From Nocardioides panacis (GTDB lineage Bacteria > Actinomycetota > Actinomycetes > Propionibacteriales > Nocardioidaceae): DNA of 64,000 nt. The notes beneath the pieces were generated by a model. The model saw only the letters and a list, made by a program, of their open reading frames with translations. It was not told the DNA's origin and made no database searches. This document shows, piece by piece, positions 37,711 through 49,937 of the stretch (its first letter is position 1; every line of letters starts with the position of its first letter). The stretch covers positions 1,798,001 to 1,862,000 of the forward strand of contig NZ_CP077062.1 of assembly GCF_019039255.1 (NCBI RefSeq), written 5' to 3'. The position numbers were made by a program, and so were the translations under genes.

Positions 37711-38196
37711 GTGAGCGACAAGCCGATGGTGGCCGTCATCGACATCGACGGCGTCGTCGCCGACCTCCGGCACCGCCTGCACCACGTCACCGAGCACCCC
37801 AAGGACTGGCGGAAGTTCTTCGCCGGCGCGGGTGACGACGGGCTGCTGGTGGAGGGCGAGGAGACGGTCCGCGCGCTGGCGGAGGTCTACGACCTGGTCT
37901 ACCTCTCGGGCCGCCCCGAACGGCTCCGCGCGGTCACCGAGCGCTGGTTCGCCCGGCACGACCTGCCCGACGGCCCGCTGCTGCTGCGTCCCGTCGACGA
38001 CTACCGGCCCTCGAGCGTCTACAAGGTCGACGTACTGGAGGAGCTGGCGGAGACCAGCACCGTCGTGGTCCTCGTCGACGACGACCCCCGGGTCCTGGAC
38101 GCGGCGCGTCGCGCCGGGTTCGACGTCCTGCCGGCCACCTGGATGGGCGAGCACAGCGCCCTGCGCGAGGCGCAGGAGCGCGACGGCCGGACCTGA
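37711..38196 (+). CDS. HAD-family phosphatase, polynucleotide kinase 3'-phosphatase-like
   Basis: A 161-residue single-domain HAD protein. Motif I AVIDIDGVVADLRHRLHHV, motif II VYLSGRPERLRAVTERW, motif IV VVVLVDDDPRVLDAARRAG. The arrangement DxDGVxADxxHR followed by a SGRPE motif is like the 3'-phosphatase domain of phage T4 polynucleotide kinase, and the substrate might be a nucleic acid end or a nucleotide (inference). GTG at 37711 is the start. It follows sbcC by 54 bp. Confidence 0.82.
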   Translation: MSDKPMVAVIDIDGVVADLRHRLHHVTEHPKDWRKFFAGAGDDGLLVEGEETVRALAEVYDLVYLSGRPERLRAVTERWFARHDLPDGPLLLRPVDDYRPSSVYKVDVLEELAETSTVVVLVDDDPRVLDAARRAGFDVLPATWMGEHSALREAQERDGRT

Positions 38197-38200
38197 CCGC

Positions 38201-39526
38201 TCAGGTCCCGGTGTGCGGGAGGTCGCGGTCGCGCCACAACGGGTGCTCGTGGTCGAAGCGCAGCGTCTTCACCATGTGCACCAGCGCCCCGGCCCGCGGC
38301 TCGCTCTGGAACGCGACGTTGTCGACCAGCGCGCGCATCAGCATCAGGCCGCGTCCGGACTCGGAGTCCAGCGCCGGCGGGCCGGCGACGGCGCTGGCGT
38401 CGAAGCCCCGCCCCTGGTCGACCACCGTGATGGCGCAGCGGTCCGCGGCGAGCTCGACCTTCACCTCGTAGGTGTCCGCGTCGTTGGCGTGGTCCACCAC
38501 GTTCGCGCAGGCCTCGGTGATCGCCAGCTGCACGTCGTCGATGTCCTCACCCAGCACGCCGAACGCGCGCAGCGCCTGCGCCGCGAGCCGGCGCACCACC
38601 GGCACGCTGCCGCTCTCGTTGGGCAGGCTCAGGGACAGGTCGAGGTGCGGGGTCGGCTCGTTGCGGGTGGTCGCCACGGTCGGCCACTGGTGGGTCTCCC
38701 CGCGGACGTCCTCCTGCGCGGGCTCCAGGCGCACGTGCAGGTGGCAGCCCGGGTCGCCGAGCGACCGGGTCTCGTCGATCAGCACCGTCGCGTGGCCCTG
38801 CACGCGCGCCGCGATCTGGCCGGCCAGCCCGGCGGTGACGTGGCACAGCGACGGGGCGTTCACGACCCCCGGACCGAAGGGGCAGGTGGTCATGGACATC
38901 TCCAGGACGCCGTCCTCGCTGACCTCGACCTGCGCGTCGCTGCCCAGGGCGGCGTGCAGCTCCTGGATCAGCGCCGCCGCCTCGTGGGCGTCGAGGTCGG
39001 TCTCCCGGTCCATGGCCGCCTGCGCCAGGATCGCGCCGGCCAGTCCCGAGGACTGGGGGCCGGACACGGTCGGGTGGGCCTCCCGGGCCGCCACCAGCGC
39101 CACCGCCACCGCGGCCGCCCCGTCGCGGCGCGGGTCCACGTCGACCAGGGGGGTGGGTGGCGGTCCGGCCCGGAAGATCTCCTGCACCCGTCGCTCGACG
39201 GCCAGGTCGACCGGTCCGACGCCGCCCTCGACCCGGGCGTCGACGGCCGGCCGCTCGCGGACCGGGACGACCGCTCCGTCCGTCGTACCGGCGGGGGCGT
39301 CGGCCAGCCGGCCGACCGCCAGCGTGGGCAGCGCGCCCGTCCAGTCCAGGCGCAGGCGCAGCGCGGCGGTCGCGGGGGTCAACGCGGAGGACACCAGCTG
39401 CTCGGTCTCGCGCAGCGCCTGCGCCACCGTGCCGGGGTCGGCGGCGTGCCGGCGCAGGTGGTCACCGACCAGGGCGGCGGCACGGCCGGCGACGTCGGGA
39501 TGCTGTCCGCTGACCAGCCAGTCCAT
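38201..39526 (-). CDS. multi-domain sensor with a C-terminal anti-sigma-type ATPase
   Basis: A 441-residue cytoplasmic protein. The first 220 residues are helical and Ala-rich with no clear family. About 220-290 resembles the methanogen-output-type sensory domain (TTCPFGPGVVNAPSLCHVTAGLAGQIAARV, two cysteines). The C-terminal 140 residues are a GHKL ATPase of the RsbW class: ITEACANVVDHANDADTYEV (N box), VVDQGRGFD (G1) and SGRGLMLMRALVDNVAF (G2). It may be a cysteine- or ligand-sensing serine kinase controlling a sigma factor (inference). The ATG at 39526 follows a 134-bp space shared with tldD. Confidence 0.75.
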   Translation of the reverse strand: MDWLVSGQHPDVAGRAAALVGDHLRRHAADPGTVAQALRETEQLVSSALTPATAALRLRLDWTGALPTLAVGRLADAPAGTTDGAVVPVRERPAVDARVEGGVGPVDLAVERRVQEIFRAGPPPTPLVDVDPRRDGAAAVAVALVAAREAHPTVSGPQSSGLAGAILAQAAMDRETDLDAHEAAALIQELHAALGSDAQVEVSEDGVLEMSMTTCPFGPGVVNAPSLCHVTAGLAGQIAARVQGHATVLIDETRSLGDPGCHLHVRLEPAQEDVRGETHQWPTVATTRNEPTPHLDLSLSLPNESGSVPVVRRLAAQALRAFGVLGEDIDDVQLAITEACANVVDHANDADTYEVKVELAADRCAITVVDQGRGFDASAVAGPPALDSESGRGLMLMRALVDNVAFQSEPRAGALVHMVKTLRFDHEHPLWRDRDLPHTGT

Positions 39527-39660
39527 GAGCGCTCCTGTCGAGGGTGGTGGCAGGAGAGATTCCCCCCGACCGCAGGGTGCCCATCCGGCGGGGCCCGAAA
39601 CAGGAGGGACACACGGGACCCGGGGGGACGTCCCGGCACCGGGCGACATAGCCTCGGGGC

Positions 39661-41184
39661 ATGACCTCGCCGCACGAGATCGACGCGTCGTTCACCGCGC
39701 TGCCCTACCGCCGCATGGCGGAGGCTGCGCTCGCCCGGGCCCAGGACTTCCACGTCAGCCACGCCGACTTCCGGTTCGAGCGAATCCGCTCGCAGGACGT
39801 CCGGGTGCGCGACGGCCGGCTCCAGGGTGCCTCGGACTCCGAGGACGTGGGCTTCGCCGTCCGCGTCGTGCTCAACGGCGCCTGGGGCTTCGCCTCCGGC
39901 GTCGGCCTGGGCCAGACGACCGCCGTCCACGTCACCGAGACCGCGATCCGCACGGCGCAGGTCGCCGCGGCGATGACGTCGCGGCCGATCGAGCTGGCCC
40001 CGGAGCCGACGTACCGCGACGTCGAGTGGGTGTCGGCCTACGACATCGACCCGTTGTCGGTGCCGCTCGCCGACAAGGTCGACCTGCTGGCCGGGTGGTC
40101 CCGGCAGCTGCTCGACGCGCCCGGCGTGCAGCACGCCTCCGGCACCCTGCAGCAGGTCGTGGAGAACAAGTTCTACACCGACCTGTCCGGCACCACGACC
40201 ACCCAGCAGCGGGTCCGCCTGCAGCCGATGTTCGAGGCGTTCGGCACCGACGAGAAGTCCGGCGTCTTCGACTCGATGCGCACCATCGCCCCGCCGGTCG
40301 GCCGCGGCTGGGAGTACCTCGTCGGCGGAGCCTACGACTGGGCGGGCGAGCTCGAGCAGCTGCCCGGTCTGCTCGCCGAGAAGCTCGTGGCGCCGTCGGT
40401 GCAGGCGGGTCGCTACGACCTGGTGATCCACCCGTCGAACCTCTGGCTGACCATCCACGAGTCGATCGGCCACGCCACCGAGCTCGACCGGGCGCTGGGC
40501 TACGAGGCCAACTACGCGGGCACCTCGTTCGCGACCATCGACAAGCTGAACACCCTGCAGTACGGGTCGCCGGTCATGAACGTCACCGGGGACCGGACCC
40601 AGGAGCACGGCCTGGCCACCGTCGGGTACGACGACGAGGGCGTCCGGACCCAGGAGTGGGACATCGTCAAGGACGGCGTCCTGGTCGGCTACCAGCTCGA
40701 CCGGTCGATGGCACTGATGCACCCCGAGCTGAACGGCGGCCGCTCCAACGGCTGCGCCTACGCCGACTCCCCCGGCCACATCCCGATCCAGCGGATGGCC
40801 AACGTGTCGCTGCAGGCGGCCGCCGACGGGCCGAGCACCGACGAGCTCATCGGGCAGGTCGAGCGCGGCATCTACGTCGTGGGCGACAAGTCCTGGTCGA
40901 TCGACATGCAGCGCTACAACTTCCAGTTCACCGGTCAGCGGTTCTACCGGATCGAGGACGGACGCCTCGCGGGCCAGCTGCGCGACGTCGCCTACCAGGC
41001 CACCACGACGGACTTCTGGGGCTCCATGGAGGCCGTCGGCGGCCCGGAGACCTGGGAGCTCGGCGGCGCGTTCAACTGCGGCAAGGCCCAGCCCGGCCAG
41101 GTCGCGTCGGTCTCGCACGGCTGCCCGACGTCGCTGTTCCGCGACGTGAACGTCCTGAACACCACCGCCGAGTCCGGCTCGTGA
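39661..41184 (+). CDS. tldD: metalloprotease TldD
   Basis: The catalytic subunit of the TldD/TldE heterodimer, which degrades unfolded peptides and matures some RiPPs (known). The 507-residue protein has the zinc motif TIHESIGHATELDR (HExxxH), the third-ligand region GRSNGCAYADSP and the closing GCPTSLFRDVNVLNT. Longer than E. coli TldD by about 25 residues, mostly at the N-terminus. tldE follows 43 bp later. Confidence 0.95.
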   Translation: MTSPHEIDASFTALPYRRMAEAALARAQDFHVSHADFRFERIRSQDVRVRDGRLQGASDSEDVGFAVRVVLNGAWGFASGVGLGQTTAVHVTETAIRTAQVAAAMTSRPIELAPEPTYRDVEWVSAYDIDPLSVPLADKVDLLAGWSRQLLDAPGVQHASGTLQQVVENKFYTDLSGTTTTQQRVRLQPMFEAFGTDEKSGVFDSMRTIAPPVGRGWEYLVGGAYDWAGELEQLPGLLAEKLVAPSVQAGRYDLVIHPSNLWLTIHESIGHATELDRALGYEANYAGTSFATIDKLNTLQYGSPVMNVTGDRTQEHGLATVGYDDEGVRTQEWDIVKDGVLVGYQLDRSMALMHPELNGGRSNGCAYADSPGHIPIQRMANVSLQAAADGPSTDELIGQVERGIYVVGDKSWSIDMQRYNFQFTGQRFYRIEDGRLAGQLRDVAYQATTTDFWGSMEAVGGPETWELGGAFNCGKAQPGQVASVSHGCPTSLFRDVNVLNTTAESGS

Positions 41185-41227
41185 CCCGGCCGGCTCCCTC
41201 TCGTCCCGCTAGCGAAGGACCCACCTC

Positions 41228-42616
41228 ATGACTGCAGCCAGTCCGCAGGAGCTCGTTGAGCACGCGCTGAAGGCGACCTCCTCCGACCACTGCGTGGTGA
41301 TCGTGCACGACTCCACCAGCGCGAACCTGCGCTGGGCCAACAACACCCTGACCACCAACGGCGTGATGCACTCCGTCACGGTCACCGTGGTCGCCTTCCA
41401 CGGCACCGGCGAGGGTACGGCGTCCGGCTCGGTGTCCGGCAGCGCCGCCTCGACCGAGCAGGTCACCCGCATCGTCGAGCAGGCGGACGCCGCCGCGAAG
41501 GCGAGCAGCCCGGCGGAGGACGCTGCCGAGCTGCCGACCGGGGACGCCGACGCCGACTGGTTCGACCCGTCCGGGGAGACGTCCATCGAGGTCTACTCGA
41601 CGTTCGCGCCGGCCCTCGGTGAGGCGTTCGGCCGGGCCACCGCCGAGGACCGGATCCTCTACGGCTTCGTGGACCACGACGTCACGACGACGTACCTCGG
41701 CAGCAGCACCGGGCTGCGGCTGCGGCACGTCCAGCCCACCGGGCACTACGGCTGCACCGCCAAGCCGACCGACCTGTCCACGAGCGCCTGGGTCGGCGGC
41801 GCGACCCGCGACTTCAGCGACGTCGACGCGCACGCGATGGACGCCGAGCTGGTCCAGCGGCTCGGCTGGGCGTCGCGCCGGGTGGAGCTGGCGGCCGGCC
41901 GCTACGACACCGTGCTGCCGCCGACCGCGGTCGCGGACCTGATGATCTACGCCTACTGGACCGCCGCGGCCCGCGAGGCCCACGACGGCCAGACCGTGTT
42001 CTCCAAGCGCGGCGGTGGCACGAGGATCGGCGAGCGGCTCTCCGACAAGCCGCTGCAGATGTTCTCCGACCCGACGTACCCCCGGCTCGAGGCCACGCCC
42101 TTCGTCAGCGCGTCGTCCAGCAACGCGATCGAGAGCGTCTTCGACAACGGACTGCCGCTGTCGCGCACCAGCTGGATCACGGACGGCACGCTCACCGCGC
42201 TGCTGCAGAACCGGTACTCCGCCAAGCTGACCGGCCAGCCCGTCACGCCCTACATCGACAACCTCGTGGTGCAGGTCGACGGCGCCACCGGCAGCACCCA
42301 GGACCTGGTCGCCGGCGTGGAGCGCGGCCTGCTGGTCACCTGCCTGTGGTACATCCGGGAGGTGGACCCGCAGTCGCTGCTGCTCACCGGGCTGACCCGG
42401 GACGGCGTCTACCTCGTCGAGAACGGCGAGGTCACCGGGGCGGTCAACAACTTCCGGTTCAACGAGAGCCCGGTCGACCTGCTGCGCCGGTTCTCGCACG
42501 CGTCGGCGACCGCGCCGAGCTTCTCGCGCGAGTGGGGCGACTACTTCCCGCGCACCGCGACCCCCGCCCTGCGGGTCCCGGACTTCAACATGTCCACGGT
42601 CTCCCAGGCCAACTGA
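41228..42616 (+). CDS. tldE: TldE/PmbA-type subunit
   Basis: The non-catalytic partner of TldD, 462 residues. It lacks the HExxxH motif, as TldE proteins do. Family segments are visible: [30 protein letters not shown], then [38 protein letters not shown] and [51 protein letters not shown] at 41228 is preceded by GAAGGACC. It ends next to a repeat array. Confidence 0.95.
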   Translation: MTAASPQELVEHALKATSSDHCVVIVHDSTSANLRWANNTLTTNGVMHSVTVTVVAFHGTGEGTASGSVSGSAASTEQVTRIVEQADAAAKASSPAEDAAELPTGDADADWFDPSGETSIEVYSTFAPALGEAFGRATAEDRILYGFVDHDVTTTYLGSSTGLRLRHVQPTGHYGCTAKPTDLSTSAWVGGATRDFSDVDAHAMDAELVQRLGWASRRVELAAGRYDTVLPPTAVADLMIYAYWTAAAREAHDGQTVFSKRGGGTRIGERLSDKPLQMFSDPTYPRLEATPFVSASSSNAIESVFDNGLPLSRTSWITDGTLTALLQNRYSAKLTGQPVTPYIDNLVVQVDGATGSTQDLVAGVERGLLVTCLWYIREVDPQSLLLTGLTRDGVYLVENGEVTGAVNNFRFNESPVDLLRRFSHASATAPSFSREWGDYFPRTATPALRVPDFNMSTVSQAN

Positions 42617-42619
42617 CCC

Positions 42620-42760
42620 GACCCGGCGACTCTGGCGCCCCAGCCCCCGCCCACCCGGCGACTCTGGCGCCCCAGCCCCCGCCCACCCGGCGACTCTGGC
42701 GGCGCCCGCCCGCCAGACGCGCCGGGTCGGCGGCGTTCCGGCCGCCGGACGCGCCGGGTC
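42620..42760. repeat. phased array of 19-bp inverted-facing repeats, locus 3
   Basis: Three forward units start at 42620, 42652 and 42684 (period 32 bp). They face two inverted units at 42710-42728 and 42742-42760 (period 32 bp) across a 7-bp gap. The forward spacers are identical, so ACCCGGCGACTCTGGCGCC plus its spacer repeats exactly with a 32-bp period. The last inverted unit contains the stop TGA of the convergent lipoprotein gene, and the first forward unit begins 3 bp after the tldE stop. Confidence 0.92.
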
Positions 42761-43178
42761 AGCAGGCGGAGGAGGTGGCCTTCGAGAGGTCGTCGACACC
42801 GGTGGTCAGGGCCCGCATCGAGGTCCGGGCGGCGTTCACGTGGTGCGGCGTGGGCTGGTCGACCGCCGCCTTCACGCTCGCGTCCAGCGCGGTGACCCCG
42901 GCCTGCACCGCCGCCACCTCGCCGGGGAACTGGGAGCCGGCGGTGTCGACGAGGTTCTTCGCGGCCGCGTCGATCTGGTCGAGCGAGTCCTGGACGGCGG
43001 CCACCGACGACTTGGTCAGCGGCGACTGGTTGATCTGGGTCACCGCCGAGTCCAGGCCGGCCACGGACTTGCAGAAGTCCGAGGGCGCCTTCTCCGCGGA
43101 ACCGCACGACACCAGGGCGGGCGCGAGCACGGCGACCCACAGGGCCAGGGCGGGTGCCGGGACGCGAGAGCTCCTCAT
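42759..43178 (-). CDS. hypothetical helical lipoprotein
   Basis: A 139-residue protein with a lipoprotein signal (MRSSRVPAPALALWVAVLAPALVSC, lipobox LVSC). The mature part is almost all helix (CKSVAGLDSAVTQINQ, VQDSLDQIDAAAKNLVDTA, VQAGVTALDASVKAAV), in three to four heptad-like helices, with cysteines at the start and at the very end. No known domain. The ATG at 43178 gives the signal at the N-terminus. Confidence 0.72.
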   Translation of the reverse strand: MRSSRVPAPALALWVAVLAPALVSCGSAEKAPSDFCKSVAGLDSAVTQINQSPLTKSSVAAVQDSLDQIDAAAKNLVDTAGSQFPGEVAAVQAGVTALDASVKAAVDQPTPHHVNAARTSMRALTTGVDDLSKATSSAC

Positions 43179-43242
43179 CCGGCCACCGTGGACCGGCCAG
43201 GAGCGCACCGCATCGTCCCGGGCAGACGAGACCACCAGGACG

Positions 43243-44583
43243 TCAGCCGGGGTGACCGCCGGGGATCGGCGCGGCCGGGTCGTACGGCGTCCGGGTGTAG
43301 ACGAACGTCTCGCACACCAGGTGGTTGATGCTGCCGTCGTCGTTGCGCACGACGTGCAGCCGCTCGCCGTTGTGGTAGCCCCGCGTCCCCAGGAAGGTGC
43401 CGCCCTCCTCGGGCACGAAGCGGTGCGACTCGGCGCGCCGGACCGGGTTGGACACCACCAACCACTTCTCGTCCCACGCGAAGCTGAGCGCCGTGTTGCC
43501 CCAGTGCCACACGCCCAGGATCTCCAGCACCGACTCCGGTACGTCGCGGCTCGGCCGCCACGGCACCGGGACCGTGCCCTCGCACTGCTCGAGCGTATCG
43601 AGCAGGTCCACCACGAGACCCTCGCAGCGCATGCCCACCGTGGCGTTCGCCATCACCACCGCAGCCGTACGACGGACGGGGTCGGCGAAGCACCCGGCGA
43701 GGAAGCCCGGCATCGACCCCGTGTGCCCGACGAGGAAGCCGGAGCCACCGCGGGCCAGCGCGATGCCCAGGCCGTGGCTGTTCGTCAGGGCGCTCGCCCG
43801 GGACCCCGACTGGGGGATGCACATCTCCGCGATCGTCGCGGGGGGCGATCACCCGCTCGTCACCCACCGCCAGGAACCACGCGTAGCGCGTGAGGTCCTC
43901 GAGCGTGCTCCACACCTGGCCGGCCGGCGCCATCGCACCGGCGTCGAAGGACGGCTCGCAGGTCAGCGTGCCGGCGTAGTGGTGCACGCTGAAGCCCGCC
44001 GCGTGCGGCGCCTGCGGGAGGTACGTCGTCCGGGTCATGCCGAGCGGTGCGAGGATCCGCTCCCGGACCACGTCGAACCAGGGGGCGCCGCGGTGCCGGC
44101 TGACCACCTCGCCGAGCAGCGCGAACGCGACGTTCGTGTAGTGGAAGGTCGCGCCCGACGCGAACGGCGCGTCGACCTCGGACAGGCCGGCCGCGAGCTC
44201 GTCGAACGTGCCGCCGGGCGAGCGCTCCCACCAGGAGCCGGCCGGTTCGGAGTGCATGCCGGTGTCGTGGGAGAGCAGGCCGCGCAGCGTCCGGTCGCCG
44301 TACCGGACGCCCGGCAGGTGCACGTCGAGCCGGTCGTTGAGGTCGAGCACGCCCTCGTCGCGCAGCTGCAGGACCGTCACCGCCACCAGGGTCTTGGTGA
44401 TCGAGCCGATGCGGTACTGCACGTCGGGCCCGGGCGCGACCCCGTCCACGCCGCCGACCGCGCCGGTCCACACGAGCTCGCCGTCGCGGACGACGCCCCC
44501 GACCACCGACGGCAGCCGGCCGTCGTGCTGCTCGCGCGCCAGGAGCACGTCGAGCCGCCGGGCGGTGAGGTCGCTGACCGCGC

Positions 44584-44587
<4 letters not shown>
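43243..44587 (-). CDS. serine hydrolase, class C beta-lactamase/esterase family (frameshift)
   Basis: About 448 residues. Penicillin-binding-protein fold: catalytic SxxK in [12 protein letters not shown], the Tyr motif in [13 protein letters not shown] (Y-x-N) and a His-Thr-Gly type motif in [11 protein letters not shown]. These proteins are esterases, D-aminopeptidases or lactamases; there is no signal peptide, so it is probably cytoplasmic. The frame breaks in the G6 run at 43840-43845; removing one base joins DERVIAP to [12 protein letters not shown]. The ATG at 44587 overlaps the gcvP stop (ATGA), so it is translated after gcvP. Confidence 0.87.
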
Positions 44588-47476
<2,889 letters not shown>

Positions 47477-47557
47477 AGAGGCTCCTGGTGACGTCGCGGT
47501 CAGGTCGCCTCCCCCTCTGTCAGCGACGGCCCGCACCTCGTCGTGGGGGCATCCGTC

Positions 47558-47659
47558 CTTCAGAGTTGCCTGTCCCGCACGGTCCTGGCGCCTGAGAGGT
47601 TCCGGGGAGGATTTGCCCCTTCGGCGCTCCGACGGGGAAGAAGACGGAGACTCTCCCGC
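47558..47659 (-). promoter_or_regulatory. glycine riboswitch (single aptamer) of gcvP
   Basis: On the minus strand: GCGGGAGAGTC at the 5' end, then GGAGCGCCGAAGGGGCAA, CCCCGGAACCTCTCAGGC and GGACCGTGCGGGACAGG, ending AACTCTGAAG. These are the conserved segments of the glycine aptamer (P1, the GCGCCGAAGGGGCAA bulge, the CUCUCAGGC side and P3). Only one aptamer is visible. It lies about 80 bp before the gcvP GTG. Glycine binding is expected to turn on gcvP. The rest of 47477-47854 contains a purine-rich hairpin candidate (GTCGC...GCGAC around 47500-47527), a repeat pair and a terminator. Confidence 0.93.
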
Positions 47660-47722
47660 GCGGTGTCAGCAGCACCACCACCTTACCCAACCGCTGGGCC
47701 GGTCGCTGCCAACAGCCCCGCC

Positions 47723-47775
47723 GACCCGGCGCCTCTGGCGGTCGACGCGGTCCGCGCCGCCGGACGCGCCGGGTC
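47723..47775. repeat. 19-bp repeat pair, locus 4
   Basis: One forward unit (GACCCGGCGCCTCTGGCGG, 47723-47741) faces one inverted unit (47757-47775) across 15 bp. It is the shortest member of the repeat family. It lies between the end of the MerR gene with its hairpin and the gcvP leader, so it would insulate gcvP from upstream transcription if it terminates. Confidence 0.85.
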
Positions 47776-47794
47776 GGCGCGGTCCGGAAACGCC

Positions 47795-47843
47795 GCGAGG
47801 CGCCGCGTCCGGTGACCGGTGGTCACTGGGCGCGACGCCTCGC
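47795..47843 (-). terminator. long hairpin after the MerR-type gene
   Basis: GCGAGGCG (47795-47802) pairs with CGCCTCGC (47836-47843). Inside, CGCG pairs with CGCG and GTGACC pairs with GGTCAC around a 3-nt loop. It begins 12 bp after the MerR gene stop at 47855, on the side expected for a terminator. No U-tract. Confidence 0.78.
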
Positions 47844-47854
47844 AGCAGGAAACG

Positions 47855-48463
47855 TCAGCCGGCGGCGCGGGCCCGACGACGGGCGGAGAGCTCGTCACCG
47901 GTGTGCCCGGCGGAGTCGTCGGTGGCCCGCTCGCTGGGCAGCGCGGCGAGCGACCCCTCGATCTCGCGCCAGACGCCGCCGATGGCGATGCCGAAGACAC
48001 CCTGACCGCCCTGGAGCAGGTCGATGACCTCGTCGTTGCTCGTGCACTCGTAGACGCTGGCCCCGTCGCTCATCAGCGTGACCCGGGTCAGGTCGTCGGT
48101 GCCCCGCTTGCGCAGGTGCTGCACCGCGGTGCGGATCTGCTGCAGCGAGATGCCGGCGTCCAGGAGCCGCTTGATCACCTTGAGCAGCAGGATGTCGCGG
48201 AAGGAGTAGAGCCGCTGGGTGCCGGAGCCGGTGGCCCCGCGCACGGTGGGCTCCACGAGCCCGGTGCGGGCCCAGTAGTCCAGCTGGCGGTAGGTGATGC
48301 CGGCGGCGTTGCAGGCGGTGGGCCCGCGGTAGCCGGTGTCACTGGGGAGCGTCGACACATCGTCGTCGAAGAGCAGACCCTGCTCGTCGGCCACCTCGGC
48401 CGCCTCGTGCGCCGCCGTCTGGTCGGTCGTGTTGCGCGCCGCCACGTCGTCGTTGCCTGTCAC
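47855..48463 (-). CDS. MerR-family regulator (Rv1830-like)
   Basis: A 202-residue regulator. The winged-helix N-terminal part shows GYRGPTACNAAGITYRQLDYWARTGLVEP and QRLYSFRDILLLKVIKRLLDAGISLQQIRTAVQHL. The C-terminal domain (SVYECTSNDEVIDLLQGGQGVFGIAIGGVWREIEG) is as in M. tuberculosis Rv1830, part of the conserved gcv/garA block. GTG at 48463 is my choice; TTG at 48562 would extend it by 33 residues through the leader that carries the operator-like repeats. The promoter region contains a perfect 9-5-9 inverted repeat. Confidence 0.9.
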   Translation of the reverse strand: MTGNDDVAARNTTDQTAAHEAAEVADEQGLLFDDDVSTLPSDTGYRGPTACNAAGITYRQLDYWARTGLVEPTVRGATGSGTQRLYSFRDILLLKVIKRLLDAGISLQQIRTAVQHLRKRGTDDLTRVTLMSDGASVYECTSNDEVIDLLQGGQGVFGIAIGGVWREIEGSLAALPSERATDDSAGHTGDELSARRRARAAG

Positions 48464-48652
48464 CGTTGACCTCGTCTCATCTGCTTCGCTCTGCGTGTCG
48501 CTCCCTAGGGGGAAGCCGTCCGTCCTCGGGGCGGGCGGCACAGAGGCCGACCAAGAGAACAACGGTGGAGTTACAGCGAAGACACTCCCCCAAGGTAAGG
48601 CTCGGGTTGAGGGTGGTCAACGAGGCTGGGCCGTTTCGGCCCGCGTGTCGTA

Positions 48653-48675
48653 ACCCTCAACTAGAGGTTGAGGGT
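48653..48675. promoter_or_regulatory. MerR-type operator: perfect 9-5-9 inverted repeat
   Basis: ACCCTCAAC, five bases TAGAG, then GTTGAGGGT. A further half-site GTTGAGG follows at 48675-48681, and GGGTTGAGGGT occurs at 48604-48614. It lies between the end of the DUF151 gene and the start of the MerR gene. The same geometry occurs upstream of garA at 50521-50543, so the two sites probably bind the same MerR protein (inference). Confidence 0.72.
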
Positions 48676-48689
48676 TGAGGTCGAGGCCC

Positions 48690-49158
48690 TCAGCGGGATT
48701 CGAAGTCCTCCGGGGAGACGTGGTCGAGGAACTCGCGGAACTTCTCCACCTCGTCCTCCTGCTCGTCGGGCACCTCGAGGCCGGCCTCGTCGAGGACGTC
48801 CTCGGCGCAGACGATCTTGCTGCCGGTGCGCAGCGCGAGCGCGATCGAGTCGGAGGGGCGGGCGCTGACCTCGACGCCGGACTCGAAGACCAGCACGGCG
48901 TAGAAGATGCCGTCCTTCATCTCGGTGATCCGGACCTCGGTGAGGTCGTTGCCGGTGGCGCTCAGCAGGTCCTTGATCAGGTCGTGCGTCAGCGGTCGCG
49001 GCGGGACGACCCCCCTGCTGGGCGAAGGCGATCGCCGTCGCCTCGACGGCCCCGATCCAGATGGGCAGGTAGCGGTCCCCCGCCACCTCCCTCAGGAGGA
49101 CGATGGGTTGGTTGGAGGGCATCTCCACCCGGACACCGATCACGTCGACTTCGCGCAC
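48690..49158 (-). CDS. DUF151 bifunctional nuclease-like protein (frameshift)
   Basis: About 155 residues, orthologue of M. tuberculosis Rv1829. The N-terminal part reads MREVDVIGVRVEMPSNQPIVLLREVAGDRYLPIWIGAVEATAIAFAQQG. After the C6 run at 49010-49015 the other frame continues VVPPRPLTHDLIKDLL to EMKDGIFYAVLVFESGVEVSARPSDSIALALR, the conserved DUF151 core. One extra C explains it. DUF151 proteins include plant nucleases, but the bacterial role is unproven. It lies between ftsR and the Rv1830-like gene as in mycobacteria. Confidence 0.9.
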
Positions 49159-49203
49159 GGAACAACCCTACTCCCGGCGCGAAGCGCCCGCAGGTGCGGG
49201 CGT

Positions 49204-49935
49204 TCAGGTGCGCAGACCGGCCTTGACCAGCGTCGCGTGCAGCCGTACGGACAGGGCGGCGATCTGCGAGATGGCCTCCTCGGCGCGCGCCGACGCGCTG
49301 GCGTCCCGGCCGCGGCGCATCGTGGAGACGACCTGCTCGATCAGGCCCACCTCGCGGTCCGCGGCGGTCCGGAAGGCCCGCAGGTGTCGCGGCTCGAACC
49401 CGAACGCGGCGAGCTCGCCGGCGGTCTTCGCGACCACCAGCGCGTCCCCGTCGTACGGCGTGGAGCCCTGCCGCGGGCGGACCAGGCCGAAGTTCTCGAG
49501 CTGGTCGAGGAGCTCGTCCTCGATCTCGGCCGACGCCAGCAGCTCGCCGCGGGACAGCCGCAGCTCGGAGGCGTCGGAGGAGAACGAGTCCGGGGACGGG
49601 TAGCCGTCGCCGGCGAGCACCACCCGCGGCACCTGCGGCCCGGAGGACCCGTTGAGCGCCGGCGGCTCCAGCCCGCGGTCGATCGCGTCGAGGTGCTCGC
49701 GGATCACCTTGAGCGGGAGGTAGTGCTCGCGCTGGCAGGTCAGGACGTAGCGCAGCCGCTCCACGTCCTGGTGGGAGAACTTCCGGTAGCCCGACGGCGT
49801 GCGCTCGGGCTCGATGAGCCCCTCCGCCTCCAGGAACCGGATCTTGGAGATGTTCAGGCCCGGGAAGTCGCCGCGCAGCTGCCCGAGCACCTCCCCGATG
49901 CTGAGCCGCGCCCGCGACGAGGCGGACTGTCGCAT
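49204..49935 (-). CDS. ftsR: MerR-family regulator FtsR (Rv1828-like)
   Basis: A 243-residue MerR-type regulator. The N-terminal HTH is LSIGEVLGQLRGDFPGLNISKIRFLEAEGLIEPERTPSGYRKFSHQDVERLRYVL. The C-terminal domain (LSRGELLASAEIEDELLDQLENFGLV, ADREVGLIEQVVSTMRRGR) matches FtsR, which activates ftsZ in Corynebacterium (known). It begins 2 bp after the garA stop, so it is co-translated with the FHA gene. The MerR operators at 48653 and 50521 are candidate targets. Confidence 0.9.
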   Translation of the reverse strand: MRQSASSRARLSIGEVLGQLRGDFPGLNISKIRFLEAEGLIEPERTPSGYRKFSHQDVERLRYVLTCQREHYLPLKVIREHLDAIDRGLEPPALNGSSGPQVPRVVLAGDGYPSPDSFSSDASELRLSRGELLASAEIEDELLDQLENFGLVRPRQGSTPYDGDALVVAKTAGELAAFGFEPRHLRAFRTAADREVGLIEQVVSTMRRGRDASASARAEEAISQIAALSVRLHATLVKAGLRT

Positions 49936-49937
49936 GG

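Noticed and set aside
42759..43235. A longer start for the lipoprotein at 43235.
   Set aside because: It would place charged residues before the signal peptide; the ATG at 43178 gives a normal lipoprotein N-terminus.
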